64,000 nt of DNA from VXOI01 sp965197575 (GTDB lineage Bacteria > Chloroflexota > Dehalococcoidia > Lucifugimonadales > UBA3495): positions 3,782,001-3,846,000 of the forward strand of contig OZ240214.1 in assembly GCA_965197575.1 (NCBI GenBank), given 5' to 3'. The position numbers and the translations under genes were made by a program. The notes beneath the pieces are model-generated. The model was not told the origin of the DNA. It saw nothing but the letters and a program-made list of their open reading frames with translations, and made no database searches. Below, piece by piece: positions 34,914 through 43,560 of this stretch; the first letter of the stretch is position 1; each line of letters starts with the position of its first letter.

Positions 34914-34988
34914 TGGTAGCGGGGGTTGGACTCGAACCAACGACCTTCGGGTTATGAGCCCGACGAGCTGCCACTGCTCCACCCCGCG
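34914..34988 (-). tRNA. Initiator tRNA-Met (CAU)
   Basis: A 75-base cloverleaf with encoded CCA. The anticodon loop CTCATAA sits on a stem with three consecutive G-C pairs (GGG/CCC), the hallmark of initiator tRNA. The acceptor stem CGCGGGG pairs with CCCCGCT, leaving the first position unpaired as in initiators, but as C1-U72 rather than the usual C1-A72. The T stem is GTTGG/CCAAC with TTCGAGT. It lies about 75 bases after the 23S 3' end and shares its transcript. Confidence 0.93.
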
Positions 34989-35347
34989 ACGTTTGCCTTG
35001 AGAACAGGTTACGAAGAAGCCTGGAACCGGTTTTGGCGATGGTGTTTGAAGCTCTTTGCGTGGGTCAAGCCTCTCGACCGGTTAGTACCGGTATGCTGAA
35101 ACTGTTGCCAGCCTTACACATCCGGCCTATCAAGCAGATAGTCTCTCTGCTGTCTTACCCCCTAACCTAATAGGGGAGGGAGGCCTCATCTTGGGGGTAG
35201 CTTCGCGCTTAGATGCCTTCAGCGCTTATCAATGCCAGACATGGCTACCCGGCGCTGCTCCTGGCGGAACAACCGGAACACCATAGGTCTGTCCCTTCCG
35301 GTCCTCTCGTACTAGGAAGAGGTTCCCTCAAGCCTCCTGCGCCTGCG

Positions 35348-35387
<40 letters not shown>

Positions 35388-35509
35388 ACTCACGTACCCC
35401 TTTAACCGGCGAACAGCCGGACCCTTGGGACCGCCTTCAGCCCCAGGATGGGACGAGCCGACATCGAGGTGCCAAACCTCGCCGTCGATGTGAACTCTTG
35501 GGCGAGATA

Positions 35510-35540
<31 letters not shown>

Positions 35541-35872
35541 ATAAGCCACGGCCCTTCCACACGGTGCCGTAGGATCACTTTGCCCGAGTTTCCTCCCTGC
35601 TCGACTTGTAGGTCTTGCAGTCAAGCCCCCTTATGCCAATGCGTTCTGAGGACGATTTCCATCCGTCCTGAGGGGACCTTTGGGCGCCTCCGTTACATTT
35701 TAGGAGGCAACCGCCCCAGTTAAACTGCCCACCAGGCACTGTTCCCGCAATTGCAGGTTAGAACCAAAAACTGACAAGGGTGGTATTTCAACGATGGCTC
35801 CACCCCGACTGGCGTCGGGGCTTCATAGCCTCCCACCTATCCTACACATGACAGCTCCCAGCCCAATACCAG

Positions 35873-35908
<36 letters not shown>

Positions 35909-36033
35909 CGCAGGTCGCCCGCGTCTTCACGGGCACCGTAATTTCACCGAGCCCTCCGTCGAGACAATGGCCAAGTCGTTCAACCATTCATGCGGGTCGG
36001 AACTTACCCGACAAGGGACTTCGCTACCTTAGG

Positions 36034-36518
36034 CATTTTGTTACTCCCCAATTCAGCGCCGCCTCTTCCCCTGTCCAGGGTAAAGGCGATTCCTAACCGG
36101 GTGGGCCGGTCATTTCTGCCGGTCTCTGCATGTCGCCATGCAGATCGGACCATATCTTCCCGCACGTTCCGCCAGCGGGTCCGGCGTATGGTCTCTGAGG
36201 ATTCCGGGGGGGTGTCGCGGCAGGGGCCAGACACTCGGGGAACGGGCGCAGAACCCGCTCCTCGATGGCGCCCGGCTGTCGCAGCTTTGGCTGCGTTTGC
36301 CGCGCGTGGGGCGCACTGCCGGATGACTCCGGCGGGATGCGCTCGACCCCACGGTCTTTCCTGCTGGTTGTCCGCACCGGACGCATTGTCACCAACCCCT
36401 TATGATGTCGGGGCGGGTAGCGCCGGATACTCGGGCTTTCCAGCATATAGCCAGATTTTACAACGGCCTTAGACGGCCATCCGCGCCAGCTTGCGCTGAC
36501 GGAGACGGCGCCCGGTTG
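36034..36518 (-). other. Group I intron in 23S rRNA after U1923
   Basis: The intron interrupts helix 69 between CTCTAACGGT and CCTAAGGTAGCG, the site of the Chlamydomonas I-CeuI intron. Group I hallmarks: the exon ends in U and the intron in G; the exon end ACGGU pairs with intron GCCGU ten bases in, placing a U-G wobble at the splice site (P1); the R element reads CTCAGAGACCATACG and the S element AAGATATGGTCC. Frames inside are short and none resembles a homing endonuclease, so it is a ribozyme-only element at 485 bases. Confidence 0.93.
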
Positions 36519-36567
36519 ACCGTTAGAGTTACGGCCGCCGTTCACCGGGGCTTCAGTTCGGAGCTCT

Positions 36568-36616
<49 letters not shown>

Positions 36617-37264
36617 GTAGGGTTTCCCCTTAGCACAGACCTGTGTTTTTGTTAAACAGTCGCCCGGCCTTCTTATCTGCGCCCCCGGAACGCTCCACCA
36701 GCTAGTGGCTTCACCCCCCAGGGGGCCCTTTCTCCCAAAGTTACAGGGCTCTTTTGTCTAGTTCCTTAACGGAGGTTATCTCGAACGCCTTAGGACTTTT
36801 ATCCTAGCCCACCAGTGGCGGTTTGCGGTACGGTCGCCACAGTTCCATAACCACGAAGCTTTTCTGGTCAGTATGGGATCAACAGAGTTTCGTAAGCCCG
36901 AAGGCTTCGATTCCCTCAACCCTCAGCTTGACGCCGGAGTGGATTTGCCTGCCCCGGCTCGCCTACGATCAAGGACACACCATGTCCAATAGGCATGCTC
37001 TGCCTACCCTCCTGCATCCCTCCTTGGTTTTAAAGCGAAAAAATGGCGGTGCAGGAATATTAACCTGCTGTCCATCGCCTTCGGCGCTTGCCTACGGCTT
37101 AGGACCGACTAACCCTACGCCGATAAACGTTGCGTAGGAAACCTTGGGCTTTCGGCGCCAGGGATTTTCACCCTAGTTTACGCTACTCATTCCGGGATTC
37201 TCACTTCCCCGCGCTCCAGCAAGCCTCACGACTCACCTTCGTCGCCCGGGGAACGCTCCCCTAC

Positions 37265-37390
37265 CACGCCCAGGCGGTAGTCAAGGAATCCGCTCACGCT
37301 TCCCGCCGGCGTCACTCCCGGCCTTCCCGCCCGGAGGCGGTCCAGCCCGGAGATCGGCCCTTGGGCCGCGCGGGTTTCATCCTTGCACCT
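37265..37390 (-). other. Expanded helix 45 / intervening sequence in 23S
   Basis: Between the conserved TAGGGGAGCG strand and GTAACGGGGCTTAAG the E. coli gene has about 41 bases; here there are about 150. The added sequence has GC-rich self-complementary arms (for example CAAGGA with TCCTTG and CAGG with CCTG). Helix 45 is a known site of intervening sequences that RNase III removes. Boundaries are approximate. Confidence 0.65.
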
Positions 37391-37448
37391 GAACATCCAC
37401 GGCTTCGGCGGCAGACTTAAGCCCCGTTACATTTTCGGCGCCGGACCC

Positions 37449-37513
<65 letters not shown>

Positions 37514-38075
37514 CTGGGGAACCCAACTTCCTTTCCCACTTAGTCTGCGCTTAGGGGCCTTAGCCGGTGGTCTGGGCTGTTTCCCTTTCGACTGACGCAC
37601 TTATCTGTGCCAGTCTCACTCCCGGGTATCGGATAAACGGCATTGGTGGTTTGATTGGGTTTGGTAAGCTCACGCCCCCTAGCCCATTCAGTGCCCTACC
37701 TCCGTCCACCTGTGCCCGAGGCTGCACCTAAATGCATTTCGGGGAGAACCAGCTATTTCCGGGTTCGGTTGGCATTTCACCTCTACCCACAGCTCATCCC
37801 AAGCTTTTGTACTAGCCACGAGTTCGGTCCTCCAGTCCGTGTTATCGAACCTTCAACCTGGCCATGGGTAGCTCACCCGGTTTCGGGTCTAATACATGGA
37901 ACTAATCGCCCTATTCAGACTCGCTTTCGCTGCGGCTCCGGAACTACAGTTCCTTAACCTCGCTCCACACATTAAGTCCCCGGATCATTCTTCAATAGGC
38001 ACGCCGTCATCCCGCCGAAGCGAGACTACGACCCTCTGTAGGCTCACGGTTTCAGATCTATTTCACTCCCCGCTA

Positions 38076-38109
<34 letters not shown>

Positions 38110-38630
38110 ACGCTATCGGTGACCAAGGGTATTTAGCCTTGGAGGGTGGTCCCCCCAGATTCCCACAAGGTTTCCCGTGCCCCGTGGTACTCAGGTAATA
38201 CGCCAGGAGTCTCATCCCTTTCGCCTACGGGGCTTTCACCCTCTATGGCGGTCCTTCCCAGGTTCCTTCGACTAGAGATGAGATTTGTAACTCCTTCAGA
38301 CCTGGTGAGGCGGTCTAAGGCAATCCCTACAACCCCGCTAAGACATAGGCCCTCACGCCGTTAGGTCCTACCGGTTTGGGCTCTTCCCCGTTCGTTCGCC
38401 ACTACTAAGGGAATCTCGGTTGATTTCTTTTCCTCGGGGTACTTAGATGTTTCAGTTCCCCCACTTACCTTCCGCCGGGAGGCGGATTGTCCGACTCAAC
38501 ACCGGACAAGGTTTCCCCATTCGGGTATCCCCGACTATGCCCGCTAGACGGCTCATCGAGGCTTAACGCAGCCTTGCCGCGCCCTTCATCGGCCCTTGGT
38601 CCCAAGGCATCCACCGTAAGCCCTTAATAA

Positions 38631-38658
38631 CTTGACCCACGCAAGGAACTTCAAACCT
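38631..38658 (-). other. 23S processing stem, 5' arm
   Basis: GGTTTGAAGTTCCTTGCGTG and the following GGTCAAG pair with the 3' flank at 35041-35069 (CACGCAAAGAGCTTCAAACA), forming a stem of about 27 base pairs around the mature 23S ends, as expected for RNase III processing. Confidence 0.85.
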
Positions 38659-38724
38659 TTTGCGTTTCTTTCAGTTACGCAGGACTTCTTCGTTTCCTAT
38701 TCTCTTTTTAAGGTGCCACAAGAG

Positions 38725-38761
38725 AAACGGCGGCAGGGGTGTCCCCCGAACCGCCGTCCAG
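38725..38761 (-). other. Hairpin in the 23S leader
   Basis: GGCGGTTCGGGG and CCCCTGCCGCC arms around GACA, followed by GTTTCTCTT on the minus strand. It could be an attenuator-like structure or a leader processing element. The rest of the leader (38660-38836) has no gene. Confidence 0.5.
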
Positions 38762-38836
38762 GTTTCCCCGCCATTTACGTCTATGTCAGATGATCGTCCG
38801 CATTTATTTAGACGCTGTTACCTCTCGTGAGATGGG

Positions 38837-38865
38837 ATTATAAATAAGGTCAAAGCCGCAGTCAA
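38837..38865 (-). promoter_or_regulatory. Strong sigma70-type promoter of the 23S-tRNA unit
   Basis: TTGACT (38860-38865), exactly 17 bases, then TATAAT (38837-38842) on the minus strand, about 200 bases before the 23S 5' end. It shows that the 23S gene has its own promoter and is not part of a 16S-23S operon. Confidence 0.85.
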
Positions 38866-38952
38866 GGGGTGCAGCGTTTTCGTTTTAATCCGGTTTCGAG
38901 GCCGGTTTTCAGGCCGGTGCCCGCTCAGGCCCGAATATAACGTCCGGTTCCC

Positions 38953-40155
38953 CTAGAAAACGGACGGAGCCGGCCTTTGCCCCAAGAGCAGCGCCCCGCC
39001 GTCGGCCACGGTCGAGGGCCGCAGGAAGGCGTGGGCCGCCGCCGTGTGGACGTCCCGGAAGTAGCGTTCCAGGCTGGAGGAGACGTAGATGGAGCTGGCG
39101 CCCGCCGCGCCGTAGACCCGGTCCACCGCCGCGACCGAGGCGGTGACCGCGTTGGTGCAGGCCAAGCGCAGCCGGGCCCGCAACTCCAGCGTCGGCGGCT
39201 GGCCCTGCGTGACCTGCTCCCATACCAAGGCCAGCGTCTCGTGCAGATACGCTTGAGCGCTGCCCACCAGGGTCTCGGCCATGCCAAGATCGGCCTGCTT
39301 GTCAAAGCTGGCCGCCACCGGCCTCCCGCTGCGCCGGTCCACCTTCCCTCCGAGGAGTTCGATCAACCCGTCCACCGCTCCCCGGGCGGCGCCCAGGGAG
39401 ACCGCCGACAACATGGCGACGGTCGTGGCCGGATAGGCGTATTGTGGCCCCGGTCGCACCGGATCCGACATCAGAGGGTGCGTGAAACTCATCCGGTGGG
39501 GCACGAATACGTCGTCCATCACATAATCGTGGCTGCCGGTGCCGCGCAGTCCGGTGGTGTGCCAAGTGTCCAGAATTGTGCAGTCGCTGATGGGCGTCAG
39601 GAATACCCGCCACTGCGGTTGGCCGTCCTCTCCCGTGATGGGGCCGCTTTCATCGTGGAGCCAGCTGCCGCTGGTCATCCACTGCGAATGTTGGCAGGCG
39701 CTGCCGAAGGGCCACTGGCCGCTGAGACGCCAGCCGTCGCCCGACTTGACGGCCCGGCCGTGAGGCACCAGCGTCCCGGCAACGTTCGGCGGCGGACCGG
39801 GCATGAACAGCCGCCCGGCTTCCTGGTCGGCCAGGCCGCAGGCGCACCAGTAGACGGTGGAACTGATGATGGCGACCACCCAGCCCACAGAAGCGTTGGC
39901 GGAGGAGAGGGTTTCCACCACCTTTACCGCGGTGACCGGGTCGGTCTCCAGCCCGCCGAACTCCCGCCCCAGAATCATTCGGAAGAACCCGGCGTCGGCC
40001 AGCGTCTCCACCAACCCCTCCGGCAGGCGACGGGCATCATCGATCTCGTCGGCCATCTCCCGAATTTCCGGGAGGAGGGCCTGGGCCGAATCGGCCAGCG
40101 CCGCCCGATGTTCCCCATTTGCCGCATCAGCTACATGATCGTGAGACTCACTCAT
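38953..40155 (-). CDS. Acyl-CoA-dehydrogenase-fold flavin monooxygenase (group D type)
   Basis: A 400-residue protein of the Acyl-CoA_dh_2 type, like HsaA and other oxygenase components that use reduced flavin. It has SANASVGWVVAI near residue 85, the beta domain with WRLSGQWPFGSACQHSQW near 142 and TGLRGTGSHDYVMDDVFVP near 205. The catalytic Glu of true acyl-CoA dehydrogenases is not apparent at the C-terminus, which ends RPSTVADGGALLLG. Such enzymes hydroxylate aromatic rings and need a separate flavin reductase; none is adjacent. It is a single gene divergent from the Fic gene. Confidence 0.85.
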   Translation of the reverse strand: MSESHDHVADAANGEHRAALADSAQALLPEIREMADEIDDARRLPEGLVETLADAGFFRMILGREFGGLETDPVTAVKVVETLSSANASVGWVVAIISSTVYWCACGLADQEAGRLFMPGPPPNVAGTLVPHGRAVKSGDGWRLSGQWPFGSACQHSQWMTSGSWLHDESGPITGEDGQPQWRVFLTPISDCTILDTWHTTGLRGTGSHDYVMDDVFVPHRMSFTHPLMSDPVRPGPQYAYPATTVAMLSAVSLGAARGAVDGLIELLGGKVDRRSGRPVAASFDKQADLGMAETLVGSAQAYLHETLALVWEQVTQGQPPTLELRARLRLACTNAVTASVAAVDRVYGAAGASSIYVSSSLERYFRDVHTAAAHAFLRPSTVADGGALLLGQRPAPSVF

Positions 40156-40210
40156 TTCTAGTCCATGTCGCGGTTCAAAGTTGGTCGAGTCATTCAGTGA
40201 TAAAAAGGGC

Positions 40211-40366
40211 CGTCAAATAGCGTGTCAAATAAGATGTCAAAAATCTTTATGCAACGGCTATGTGCGAGTTATAATTCCCCTTAAGAGTACGGTAGAGCAG
40301 ATATATGGACTGGTATATAATGGGCAAAAAGGCGAGAACACCATCTGCCAAATATTGTGTCAAATA
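40211..40366 (+). repeat. Two clusters of 12-base-period direct repeats
   Basis: CGTCAAATA, TGTCAAATA and TGTCAAAAA begin at 40211, 40223 and 40235, and TGCCAAATA and TGTCAAATA at 40346 and 40358, so both clusters have a 12-base period. They flank two TATAAT-like boxes (40270-40275 and 40316-40321) upstream of the Fic gene, where a regulator could bind. Confidence 0.6.
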
Positions 40367-40377
40367 AAGCGCCATAG

Positions 40378-41592
40378 ATGGACAGGATAGGCTTCTGGGA
40401 AAACTTCGCATTTGAGTACCGCTTTGAGGAGCGGGAGATTTTCGGGGACTTGAACTTGGTCGAGGGATACAAACATGCCGCGTTAAATCTGCTTTTACCA
40501 CCGGAATGGAGCGAACAACTAGACCGATTGAACAGGGTTCGAGCCGTGCATGGCACCACCGCAATCGAGGGGAATCCTTTGTCCGAAGAGGAAGTCGGCC
40601 ACCAGCTTGAAATCGTTGACGACGAAGGGACCGAAAGGGGCGGCACGAGAATCTCGAAAGAGCAAGCCCAGATTCGGAACGCGGCCAGAGCCCAGGCATG
40701 GGTGAAGCAGCAGTTTAGTCCCGGTACTCCCCCGGTCGGACTCGGCGATCTTCTGACAATGCACCGAATGATCACCGAAGGGTCCGATGAAGGCCATAAT
40801 GTTCCAGGCAGATTTCGCACTTCGTCGGTGCAAGTAGGCTCCCTTGATTTAGGTGGTGTCCATATTGGAGCTCCCTATGGGACGCTCGCCGAGCTAATGG
40901 AGGAGTTTATCGGCTTCGTGAATTCACGAAGAGTCGGAAGTCACCATCCCGTGGTGCAAGCCCTCCTGGCGCATTTCTTTCTCGTAACGATTCACCCCTT
41001 CGGAGACGGCAACGGCAGGGTTTCCCGGTTGCTCGAGGCCGGGATTCTCTTTCAAGCTGAGTATAACGTGCATGGATTCTACGGGTTGTCGAACTATTTC
41101 TACAGACACGAAGGGAGTTACAAGTCACTGTTGCAGAAATGCCGGCAAACTCAACCGTTCGACATATCCCCATTTATCAAGTTCGGGGTCGAAGGGTTCA
41201 TAAGCGAGCTGTCGGGAATAAATAACTTCATAAAATCCAAATTGAACCGGGTCATTTATCGGCAGATGCTGATGGAAAATCGCGAGAAACGATTGGGGTC
41301 AAGGAGGAGAGTCATAAACGCCAGGGAGTATGACCTCTTAACCTTTCTTTTAACTGAAACAGAACCGTTGGACCCCTTTTCCGAGGACCCGTCGCGAAAG
41401 GTGACTTTCTCCGAACTTGTGAATTCTCCATACGTGCAGGGCGCCTACCGCAATGTGACCACACGCACCTTTACAAGAGAATTGGTCAGGCTGTCGGAAG
41501 CCGGATTCATCAAGTTGACGTCAGGAAAAGGACCGTTAGACATGGTGGCCGAATTAGACTTTGAGGCAATCGCCAAGCACCAGATCAGCTAG
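40378..41592 (+). CDS. Fic family protein with inhibitory helix and winged helix
   Basis: A 404-residue Fic-domain protein, which would transfer AMP or a related group to target proteins. The active-site motif HPFGDGNGR is at 206-214 with the catalytic His206. The N-terminal motif TTAIEGN at 60-66 fits the class II inhibitory helix (S/T-x-x-x-E-G/N), so the protein restrains itself and needs no separate antitoxin. The C-terminal 100 residues (ARTF-like TRTFTRELVRLSEAGFIKL) look like a winged-helix DNA-binding domain, as in the DUF4172/Fic regulators. It stands alone, with phased repeats in its promoter region that it might bind itself. Confidence 0.92.
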   Translation: MDRIGFWENFAFEYRFEEREIFGDLNLVEGYKHAALNLLLPPEWSEQLDRLNRVRAVHGTTAIEGNPLSEEEVGHQLEIVDDEGTERGGTRISKEQAQIRNAARAQAWVKQQFSPGTPPVGLGDLLTMHRMITEGSDEGHNVPGRFRTSSVQVGSLDLGGVHIGAPYGTLAELMEEFIGFVNSRRVGSHHPVVQALLAHFFLVTIHPFGDGNGRVSRLLEAGILFQAEYNVHGFYGLSNYFYRHEGSYKSLLQKCRQTQPFDISPFIKFGVEGFISELSGINNFIKSKLNRVIYRQMLMENREKRLGSRRRVINAREYDLLTFLLTETEPLDPFSEDPSRKVTFSELVNSPYVQGAYRNVTTRTFTRELVRLSEAGFIKLTSGKGPLDMVAELDFEAIAKHQIS

Positions 41593-41624
41593 AGGCATCC
41601 CAATTCCTGATTGAGTAGCGCCCC

Positions 41625-42482
41625 CTACCGCCCCTGGAAGTTAGGCGGGCGTTTTTCCAGGAAGGCTTGCACCGCTTCTTTGTGGTCTTCGGTCTTGCGC
41701 ACCTGCTCTTGGGCCACGTGGGCCAGGTCCAGGCTGTCCTCGAAGTCCATTTCCAGGCTCCGGTGGACCAGGTACTTGATAAGGGACAGCGATTGGGTCG
41801 GCCCCTTGGCCAGCCGCCCGGCCAGTTCCATCGCCGACTCCATTAGCTCGCCGTCTAGCAAGACCTTGCTGACGACGCCCAGCCGGTGGGCTTCCGTGCC
41901 GTCGATGCGGTCGCCGGTGTACTGCAACAGCAGGGTGTTGCTCATGCCGATCAGCCGGGGAAGCTGCCAGGAACTGCCGTCGCCGGGAATCAACCCCATG
42001 CGGGAGAACGCCTCGGAAAACACGGCCTTTTCGGCGGCGTAGCGAATGTCGCAGGCCAGCGCCACGCCCATCCCAACGCCCATAGCATGGCCGTTGACCG
42101 CGGCGACGGACGGCTTTTGCAGCTTGTGGATGCGCAGGGGGATGCGGCTGGCCTGCCCGCCGAAGGCGACTTTCTGGCCGCGGGTGGCGTAGCGGGATTC
42201 CATCTTCCCCCAAGGCAGGGATTCGGCCCCCGCGTCGGTCTCGGTCGCTTCCCGGTCCTGGATGCGCTGGTTGAACCCGCGCACGTTGGCCCCGGAGCAG
42301 AACGACGGCTCGGTGCCGGTAATCAGCAGCACCCGGCAGGCCGGGTCGTCCTCGAAGCGGTCCAGCTCCTCGATGATCTCGTTGGCCATGTCCGGCCCCA
42401 GGGCGTTGCGCGTGGGCGGGTCGTGCATGGTCAGCACCAGCACGCCGTCGCGGTTTTCGGTCTGTATGAATTCGTAGGCCAT
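41625..42482 (-). CDS. Enoyl-CoA hydratase/isomerase family protein
   Basis: A 285-residue crotonase-fold enzyme from the ATG at 42482 (MAYEFIQTENRDG). Family segments are DPPTRNALGPDM near residue 22, GTEPSFCSGANVRGF near 55 (oxyanion hole) and AVNGHAMGVGMGVALACDIRYA near 115, then FSRMGLIPGDGSSW near 144. The second Glu typical of hydratases is replaced in the GLIPGDG segment by Asp/Gly, so isomerase or hydrolase activity is possible. It diverges from the MOSC gene with 71 bases between starts. Confidence 0.9.
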   Translation of the reverse strand: MAYEFIQTENRDGVLVLTMHDPPTRNALGPDMANEIIEELDRFEDDPACRVLLITGTEPSFCSGANVRGFNQRIQDREATETDAGAESLPWGKMESRYATRGQKVAFGGQASRIPLRIHKLQKPSVAAVNGHAMGVGMGVALACDIRYAAEKAVFSEAFSRMGLIPGDGSSWQLPRLIGMSNTLLLQYTGDRIDGTEAHRLGVVSKVLLDGELMESAMELAGRLAKGPTQSLSLIKYLVHRSLEMDFEDSLDLAHVAQEQVRKTEDHKEAVQAFLEKRPPNFQGR

Positions 42483-42553
42483 CGTAGACCACCTGCTGTT
42501 ATAATCGGGGCTAATTGAAGGCCAGATTAGCACAGCACGGGAGGCGAGTCACC

Positions 42554-42982
42554 ATGCAGCAAGGAAGCATCACCAACCTGCACCTAGCCCGGGTCAAGGA
42601 AACCCCCTCGGACCCAGTCGGGGAAGCCACCGCCATTTCGGGGAGGGGTCTGGAGGGCGACCGCAGTTGCCGGGAGGGGAACATGCGGCAGGTATTGATC
42701 ATGGACAACGAGACGCTGGGCGAGTTTGGACTCGCGCCGGGGCGGATCAAAGAGAACATCACCACCACTGGGCTCGACCTGTCCCAGACGCAGGCGGGGC
42801 AGGTGGTGTTCATCGGCGACGAAGTGACTATGGAGATCGTCGGCGAGTGCGAACCCTGCGGCAAGATGGACGCCATTCGCCAGGGTCTTCAGGCCGAGCT
42901 CAACCACCGCCGGGGAATGCTCTGCACGGTAATCAACGGCGGCGCCATCAAGGTGGGCGACTCCATCCGGGTCGAGCCGTAG
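42554..42982 (+). CDS. MOSC domain protein
   Basis: A 142-residue stand-alone MOSC domain, the C-terminal fold of molybdenum cofactor sulfurases and of YiiM-like molybdoenzymes. The ATG at 42554 has GGGAGG upstream; the frame is open to 42515. It has GRGLEGDRSC near residue 31, and the conserved Cys lies in GECEPCGKMD near 100. Such proteins handle sulfur or bind molybdenum cofactor. A molybdenum hydroxylase cluster lies 13 kb away in the window, which may be related. The stop is two bases before the HicB-like start. Confidence 0.88.
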   Translation: MQQGSITNLHLARVKETPSDPVGEATAISGRGLEGDRSCREGNMRQVLIMDNETLGEFGLAPGRIKENITTTGLDLSQTQAGQVVFIGDEVTMEIVGECEPCGKMDAIRQGLQAELNHRRGMLCTVINGGAIKVGDSIRVEP

Positions 42983-42983
42983 G

Positions 42984-43250
42984 GTGATTCTCTCCCTCAA
43001 GGGGCCTGGAGTGAAAACCTACAAATTTGACGTCGAATTGGAAATAGACGAGGACGGCTGGCACGTCTACTATCCGCCTTGGTCTAGCATTGGTGCCTCG
43101 ACCTGGGGGTATACCAGGAAAGAAGCCCTGAAGCACATCCAGGAAGTTCTGTCGATGATAATTGAGGAGTTCCGAGAAGAGGGGAAGCCGGTGCATATCA
43201 AGAAAGCCAAGATCTCCCCTCAGGGAGCATCGGTGCTCGTAACCGTGTGA
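42984..43250 (+). CDS. hicB: HicB-like antitoxin
   Basis: An 88-residue protein with the HicB partial RNase H-like fold: YKFDVELEIDEDGWHVYYPPW near residue 12, GASTWGYTRKEALKHIQEVLSMII and a last beta strand. The usual G-x-x-x-A-G-x-T is altered to GASTWGYT. The GTG at 42984 is the first start; a GTG at 43011 would give a more usual N-terminus. Its stop overlaps the toxin start (GTGA). The order antitoxin then toxin is the reverse of the classical hicAB. Confidence 0.8.
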   Translation: MILSLKGPGVKTYKFDVELEIDEDGWHVYYPPWSSIGASTWGYTRKEALKHIQEVLSMIIEEFREEGKPVHIKKAKISPQGASVLVTV

Positions 43251-43498
43251 ACATCGACTACAGCCGTCTGCGTTCACTTCCCGCGCGGCGTTTGATCCGC
43301 GCTCTTACTCAAGACGGCTTTTCGTTCCTCCGCCAGACGGGTAGCCACCATCGCTATGGTCACGCCGATGGCCGTCGCGTAACCGTGGCCTTCACCCGAA
43401 GGGGCGACACGATCGCAATTGGCACGCTGCAATTCATCATAGAGGAACAAGCGCACTGGACCGCCGATGACCTCAGACGCTTGGGCCTAATCCGATGA
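43247..43498 (+). CDS. hicA: HicA-like mRNA interferase toxin
   Basis: An 83-residue protein of the YcfA/HicA family, with a double-stranded-RNA-binding-like fold. RLIRALTQDGFSFLRQTGSHHRY carries the conserved GSHH, whose His is catalytic; it is quoted here in parts: RALTQDGFSFLR, TGSHHRY. The strand RVTVAF and the tail GTLQFIIEEQAHWT follow. It starts with GTG four bases inside the antitoxin gene. No stop codon interrupts it, unlike the two other toxins in the window. A terminator follows at once. Confidence 0.85.
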   Translation: MNIDYSRLRSLPARRLIRALTQDGFSFLRQTGSHHRYGHADGRRVTVAFTRRGDTIAIGTLQFIIEEQAHWTADDLRRLGLIR

Positions 43499-43535
43499 TA
43501 AAAGACCCCCGGACCGCCATCCGGGGGTCTTCTTT
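43499..43535 (+). terminator. Terminator after hicBA
   Basis: AAGACCCCCGGA and TCCGGGGGTCTT arms with a CCGCCA loop, then CTTTC; an A-run on the other side suggests it also serves the convergent cyclase gene. Confidence 0.8.
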
Positions 43536-43560
43536 CTCGAAGCGGGGCTGTCCCTCGAGG

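Noticed and set aside
34837..34974. Upstream extension of the RusA-like frame to 34974
   Set aside because: This part is the tRNA and its terminator; the ATG at 34836 has a good ribosome binding site.
34989..35062. 5S rRNA after the 23S gene
   Set aside because: Only about 74 bases are free and they form the processing stem; no 5S segments are seen.
36093..36545. Possible homing endonuclease in the 23S intron
   Set aside because: The frames there lack LAGLIDADG, HNH or GIY-YIG motifs and run into the exon.
40181..40390. 69-residue plus-strand frame before the Fic gene as a separate antitoxin
   Set aside because: Its CQI repeats come only from the 12-base DNA repeats, it overlaps the Fic start, and the Fic protein has its own inhibitory helix.
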